Positions 60,924-64,000 of a stretch of 64,000 nt of DNA are shown piece after piece. The stretch spans positions 18,333 to 82,332 of the forward strand of contig CANGHK010000020.1 in assembly GCA_947453625.1 (NCBI GenBank), written 5' to 3'. The notes beneath the pieces were generated by a model. That model did no database searches, was not told the origin of the DNA, and was given only the letters and a program-made list of their open reading frames with translations. The translations under genes and the position numbers were made by a program. How positions within the stretch are numbered: position 1 is the stretch's first letter; the number at the start of each line of letters is the position of its first letter. This DNA is from Burkholderiales bacterium. Lineage in GTDB: Bacteria > Pseudomonadota > Gammaproteobacteria > Burkholderiales > Burkholderiaceae_C.

Positions 60924-62156
60924 GTGGCCAATATCCTTTACCTGGTGCACCGTATGCCCTACCCCCCCGACAAGGGCGACAAGGTGCGGTCTCACCACTT
61001 GCTCAAGCATCTGGCCGCGCGCCATCGGGTATTTCTGGGCACGTTCATCGACGATCCCGACGACGAGGTTCACCTGCCGGCGCTGCGCAGCCTGTGCGCC
61101 GACCTGTGCGCCGTGAGGCTTCAGCCCCGCGCAGCCAGCCTGCGCAGCCTGGCCGGACTGGCCCAGGGCATGCCACTGACCCTGTGTTATTACGACAGCC
61201 GGCGTCTGCATGACTGGGTGCGCGCGACGCTGGCCACGCAGCGCATAGCCACCGTCATTGTCTTTTCGTCCGCCATGGCTCAATTCTGCGAAGCGGCGGA
61301 TGCCGTACCCATGCTGGTCGACCTGGTGGACGTCGATTCGGCCAAATGGGCCGCATACGCCACGGCCCATGTCTGGCCGATGTCATGGCTCTACCGCCGC
61401 GAGGGTGAGCGCCTGCTGGCCTACGAACGCGCGGTGGTGGCGCGATCGCACCAGTCCTTCCTGGTCACCGACAAGGAGGTGGCGCTGTTCCGCCAACTGG
61501 CGCCCGAATGTGCTGCCAAGGTGCGGGCCTTGTGCAACGGTGTCGATGCCGATCACTTTGCGCCGCAACACGAGCGGATGTCGCCCTTTTCCGACGATGA
61601 ACTGCCACTGGTCTTCACCGGCGCGATGGACTACTGGCCCAACATCGATGCCGTCACCTGGTTCGCTCGCGAGGCCTTGCCCGCGCTGGTGCAGCGCTGG
61701 CCGGCATTGCGATTCCACATCGTCGGCCGCAATCCGGCGCCCGCGGTGCGTGCCCTGGCCAGCCAGGGCGTGCGGGTCACCGGCACTGTGCCCGATGTTC
61801 GGCCCTATCTGCAGCACGCCGCGGTGGTGGTCGCACCGCTGCGCCTCGCTCGCGGTGTTCAGAACAAGGTGCTGGAGGCGATGGCGATGGGCCGTCCGGT
61901 GGTCTGCGCCAGTGCCTGCATCGAGGCACTGGATGCCCCGGCCGGGCAGTGCATCCTGGCCGCTGACGGGGCGGACGCTTATCTGTCGCAGATCAGCCGG
62001 CTGCTGTCACAGCCTCGATGGGCCGCGGGCAAAGGCCATGCGGGACGGCGCCTGGTGCAGGACCAGTTCAGTTGGCCCGCGCGGTGCGCCGGGCTGGACA
62101 GCGTGATCGACGGGGCAATAGATGCCCGCCACAACATGGAAGTCAGCGTGCCATGA
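60924..62156 (+). CDS. XrtA-system glycosyltransferase (TIGR03087-like, GT4 family)
   Basis: A 410-residue protein. MANILYLVHRMPYPPDKGDK is the family N-terminus. The C-terminal half has the GT4 nucleotide-sugar region (VFTGAMDYWPNIDAVTWFAR, VRPYLQHAAVVVAPLRLARG, then VQNKVLEAMAMGRPVV). It adds a sugar to the lipid-linked repeat unit. The start is a GTG. Its end overlaps the xrtA start (ATGA), so enzyme and exosortase are co-translated. Confidence 0.92.
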   Translation: MANILYLVHRMPYPPDKGDKVRSHHLLKHLAARHRVFLGTFIDDPDDEVHLPALRSLCADLCAVRLQPRAASLRSLAGLAQGMPLTLCYYDSRRLHDWVRATLATQRIATVIVFSSAMAQFCEAADAVPMLVDLVDVDSAKWAAYATAHVWPMSWLYRREGERLLAYERAVVARSHQSFLVTDKEVALFRQLAPECAAKVRALCNGVDADHFAPQHERMSPFSDDELPLVFTGAMDYWPNIDAVTWFAREALPALVQRWPALRFHIVGRNPAPAVRALASQGVRVTGTVPDVRPYLQHAAVVVAPLRLARGVQNKVLEAMAMGRPVVCASACIEALDAPAGQCILAADGADAYLSQISRLLSQPRWAAGKGHAGRRLVQDQFSWPARCAGLDSVIDGAIDARHNMEVSVP

Positions 62157-63730
62157 GCGCCATCACCTGGCACCCAGGCGCCATCACGCCTGCCTGGCGG
62201 GTGCCTGCCATCGCCATGCTGTTGCTGATCGGCTTGCTGCTGCTGTGCTTCCGTGTCACGGCGCTGGGCATGGTAGAGATCTGGTCCCGGTCCGAGACCT
62301 TCGCCCACGCCTTTGTCGTGCCGCCGATCGTTGTCTGGCTGGTGTGGCGGCAGCGTGCCTTGCTCAGCCAACTGAAGCCAAGGCCCGTACCCTGGATGGT
62401 GGTTCCCATGGGCTTGCTGGCGGCCGTCTGGTGGCTGGGCAAGCTGGTGTCGGTGAACGCCGTCACGCAGCTGACCCTGACCGCCATGGTGATTGCCGCG
62501 GTGCCCACGGTGCTGGGCTGGCAGGTGGCCCGCGCCGTGATGTTTCCGCTGGGTTTTCTGTTTTTCGCCGTGCCTATCGGTGAATTCATGACCCCGACGC
62601 TGATGCGCTTCACCGCCGATTTCACGGTGCTGGCCTTGCGCCTGTCGGGCGTGCCAGTCTTCCGCGAAGGCATGCAGTTCGTCATCCCGTCGGGTCAATG
62701 GTCGGTCATCGAAGAATGCAGCGGCATCCGCTACCTGATGGCCACGGTGATGGTGGGCAGCCTTTTCGCCTACCTGAACTACCGCAGTTACCGCCGGCGG
62801 CTGGTCTTCATCGCCATCTCCCTGGTCGTGCCTGTCGTCGCCAACTGGCTGCGGGCCTACATGGTCGTGATGCTGGCCCACCTGTCAGGCAACAAGCTGG
62901 CCACCGGTGTCGACCACATCATCTACGGCTGGGTCTTCTTCGGCATCGTGATCATGGCGCTGTTCTTCATCGGCGCGCGCTGGGCTGAAGACGATTCGCT
63001 CGTGCCGGCGTCGCTGCGGGACTGGGCGCTGGCGCCGGGATTCAGCGAGCAGCGGCTGGCTTGGCGAGCCACGGGCGTGGCCGCCGTGGCGCTGGCGGCC
63101 ACGCAACTGCCGCTGTTGCTGCTGCAGGCCGAGCCGGCGCACACCGGCCGCGCGCCGGTGCTGACCTTGCCAGACCAGCTCGCGCCGCGCTGGCTTGCCG
63201 ATGCCCAGGACCTGAGCACCTGGCGCCCGGTGTATGTCGGCGCGTCCAGCCAGGCCAACCGGACCTACACCTCACCCGAGGGCAGGGTGGGCGTTCACCT
63301 GGCCTATTACCGCAACCAGACCGACAGCAACAAGTTGGTGAGTTCGGTCAATGTGCTGGTTCCTATGCGCCACAGCCCGTGGAATCAACTGACGACCGGC
63401 GTGCAGGCTATGCCGCTCGGAGGGGGGGGGCATGTAGACGGGCAGACGGCCAGGCTGCTTGCTGCTGAAACGGCCGCTCCAGCCGGGCGCCAGTGCCTGA
63501 CCGTGTGGCGGGTTTATTGGATCGGTGGTCATGTCACCGGAAGCGAGGTTATGGCCAAGGTTTGGCAGGCTTGGCTGCGTGTGCAGGGCGAGCCTGACGA
63601 TGCGGCGGCGGTGATCCTTTATGGCGATGCGTCGACCGATGAGTTGGGTGATCGCTTGCTGCAGCGCTTTATCGGCACCAATTTCGAGCTGCTGCAGTCC
63701 GTGTTGGCCGATGCGCGGGCGGGTCATTGA
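62153..63730 (+). CDS. xrtA: Exosortase A fused to an EpsI domain
   Basis: A 525-residue protein. The N-terminal 290 residues are an eight-helix exosortase with the Cys-Arg-His triad: Cys189 (EECSGIR), Arg234 (NWLRAYM) and His255 (GVDHIIYGW). Residues about 310-525 are an EpsI-like (DUF3485) periplasmic domain, a common fusion in XrtA. It cleaves and sorts PEP-CTERM proteins at the inner membrane and is tied to exopolysaccharide secretion. Last gene of the operon in the window. Confidence 0.94.
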   Translation: MSAITWHPGAITPAWRVPAIAMLLLIGLLLLCFRVTALGMVEIWSRSETFAHAFVVPPIVVWLVWRQRALLSQLKPRPVPWMVVPMGLLAAVWWLGKLVSVNAVTQLTLTAMVIAAVPTVLGWQVARAVMFPLGFLFFAVPIGEFMTPTLMRFTADFTVLALRLSGVPVFREGMQFVIPSGQWSVIEECSGIRYLMATVMVGSLFAYLNYRSYRRRLVFIAISLVVPVVANWLRAYMVVMLAHLSGNKLATGVDHIIYGWVFFGIVIMALFFIGARWAEDDSLVPASLRDWALAPGFSEQRLAWRATGVAAVALAATQLPLLLLQAEPAHTGRAPVLTLPDQLAPRWLADAQDLSTWRPVYVGASSQANRTYTSPEGRVGVHLAYYRNQTDSNKLVSSVNVLVPMRHSPWNQLTTGVQAMPLGGGGHVDGQTARLLAAETAAPAGRQCLTVWRVYWIGGHVTGSEVMAKVWQAWLRVQGEPDDAAAVILYGDASTDELGDRLLQRFIGTNFELLQSVLADARAGH

Positions 63731-63877
63731 AGGCTGTGCAGGGCAAGATGTCCAGAAATTCAAGAGAAATGAAATGCCAGTGGTCGCCTTGTTCTTGCCT
63801 GTGGCGCCACCAAGTGCGCTCGCCGAGCAGGCTCTGGAGGGTCAACTGTCTGCCTGACTAGGCACAAAGCTCAGCAA

Positions 63878-63894
63878 GGCTCACCTGGTGAGCC
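63878..63894. repeat. Short inverted repeat upstream of the IS1595-type transposase
   Basis: GGCTCAC and GTGAGCC flank CTG. It lies between xrtA and the transposase start in a 207-bp gap with no other gene. It may be part of the element's left end or a terminator for the xrtA operon; the second end of the element is outside the window. Confidence 0.4.
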
Positions 63895-63937
63895 ACTGGC
63901 TCCCTAAGCTGACTCTGTTCATTGACGGAGCCAGGCC

Positions 63938-64000
63938 ATGCCAACCAACCAGATCCAGTTCCAACGCGGGATGCCGATGCATGAATTCTTCGGTCGCTAC
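63938..64000 (+). CDS. IS1595-family transposase, first 21 codons
   Basis: The frame starts MPTNQIQFQRGMPMHEFFGR and runs off the window. The pattern IQFQ(K/R)G(L/M)..(P)EF at the N-terminus is what I know from IS1595 (ISXO2-like) transposases, which begin just before a Cys-rich zinc ribbon. The rest lies outside, so intactness cannot be judged. Its position suggests an IS landed directly after xrtA. Confidence 0.7.
   Translation, partial: MPTNQIQFQRGMPMHEFFGRY

Noticed and set aside
1..64000. CRISPR arrays, rRNA and tRNA genes
   Set aside because: No regularly spaced repeats and no tRNA- or rRNA-like sequence were seen on either strand by reading; a covariance-model scan was not possible.

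Overview
The window is GC-rich throughout, apart from a few AT-rich intergenic patches. It has dense codon usage, many 4-nt start/stop overlaps and a complete PEP-CTERM/exosortase A (XrtA) exopolysaccharide locus. Together these suggest a Burkholderiales betaproteobacterium of the Leptothrix/Rubrivivax/Ideonella type. The genus is an inference from gene content and base composition; no rRNA or tRNA gene was seen to confirm it.

Layout. (1) 1-6720 is ordinary metabolic sequence: the N-terminal two thirds of a SulP permease, a divergent DHA2-type MFS exporter, then a tightly coupled trio (CaiB/AMACR-type CoA enzyme, NUDIX-metallo-beta-lactamase fusion, beta-lactamase-fold serine hydrolase). (2) 6776-16434 is a decayed accessory island. 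It holds a broken ISAs1-type transposase, an accessory exonuclease VII pair (xseA with an N-terminal DUF5710-like domain, and xseB), a four-gene DDE/AAA transposon inserted into the 3' end of xseA, a headless VapC remnant, a hipBA pair, and two deletion-scarred copies of the serine hydrolase gene. (3) 16469-21869 is a co-directional set of five membrane/GTPase genes under a WYL-domain regulator. I do not recognise it as a described system, and it is the best candidate here for something new. (4) 22448-24484 holds an ABA4-like protein and a second membrane protein, divergent from a TetR regulator with clear operators between them. (5) 24849-37160 is mixed metabolism: a stray PrsT-like TPR lipoprotein, a putA relic, an ABM/M20/cupin operon, a nicotinamidase-like hydrolase, an MFS transporter, a NUDIX hydrolase, an M16 peptidase and an amidase. 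(6) 37311-63730 is the XrtA exopolysaccharide/protein-sorting locus. The window ends in the first 21 codons of an IS1595-type transposase.

How the XrtA locus works together. The TIGR03013-type sugar transferase starts the lipid-linked repeat unit. WecB, the NodB deacetylase, the TIGR03087 glycosyltransferase and the FemAB-like protein build or modify it. The outer-membrane polysaccharide export lipoprotein, the chain-length protein, the Tyr-Gly-tailed autokinase, the TIGR03016-type outer-membrane protein and the TIGR03015 ATPase polymerise and export it. XrtA, fused to an EpsI domain, processes PEP-CTERM proteins, and one such substrate is encoded at 45003-45980. PrsK/PrsR is a histidine kinase/sigma-54 activator pair. 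A -24/-12 promoter with invariant GG-N10-GC spacing lies upstream of the PEP-CTERM gene, so the expected PrsR circuit can be read from sequence. A FeeM-type acyltransferase fused to a PilZ domain, a VAO-type flavoprotein and a polytopic membrane protein are less usual neighbours.
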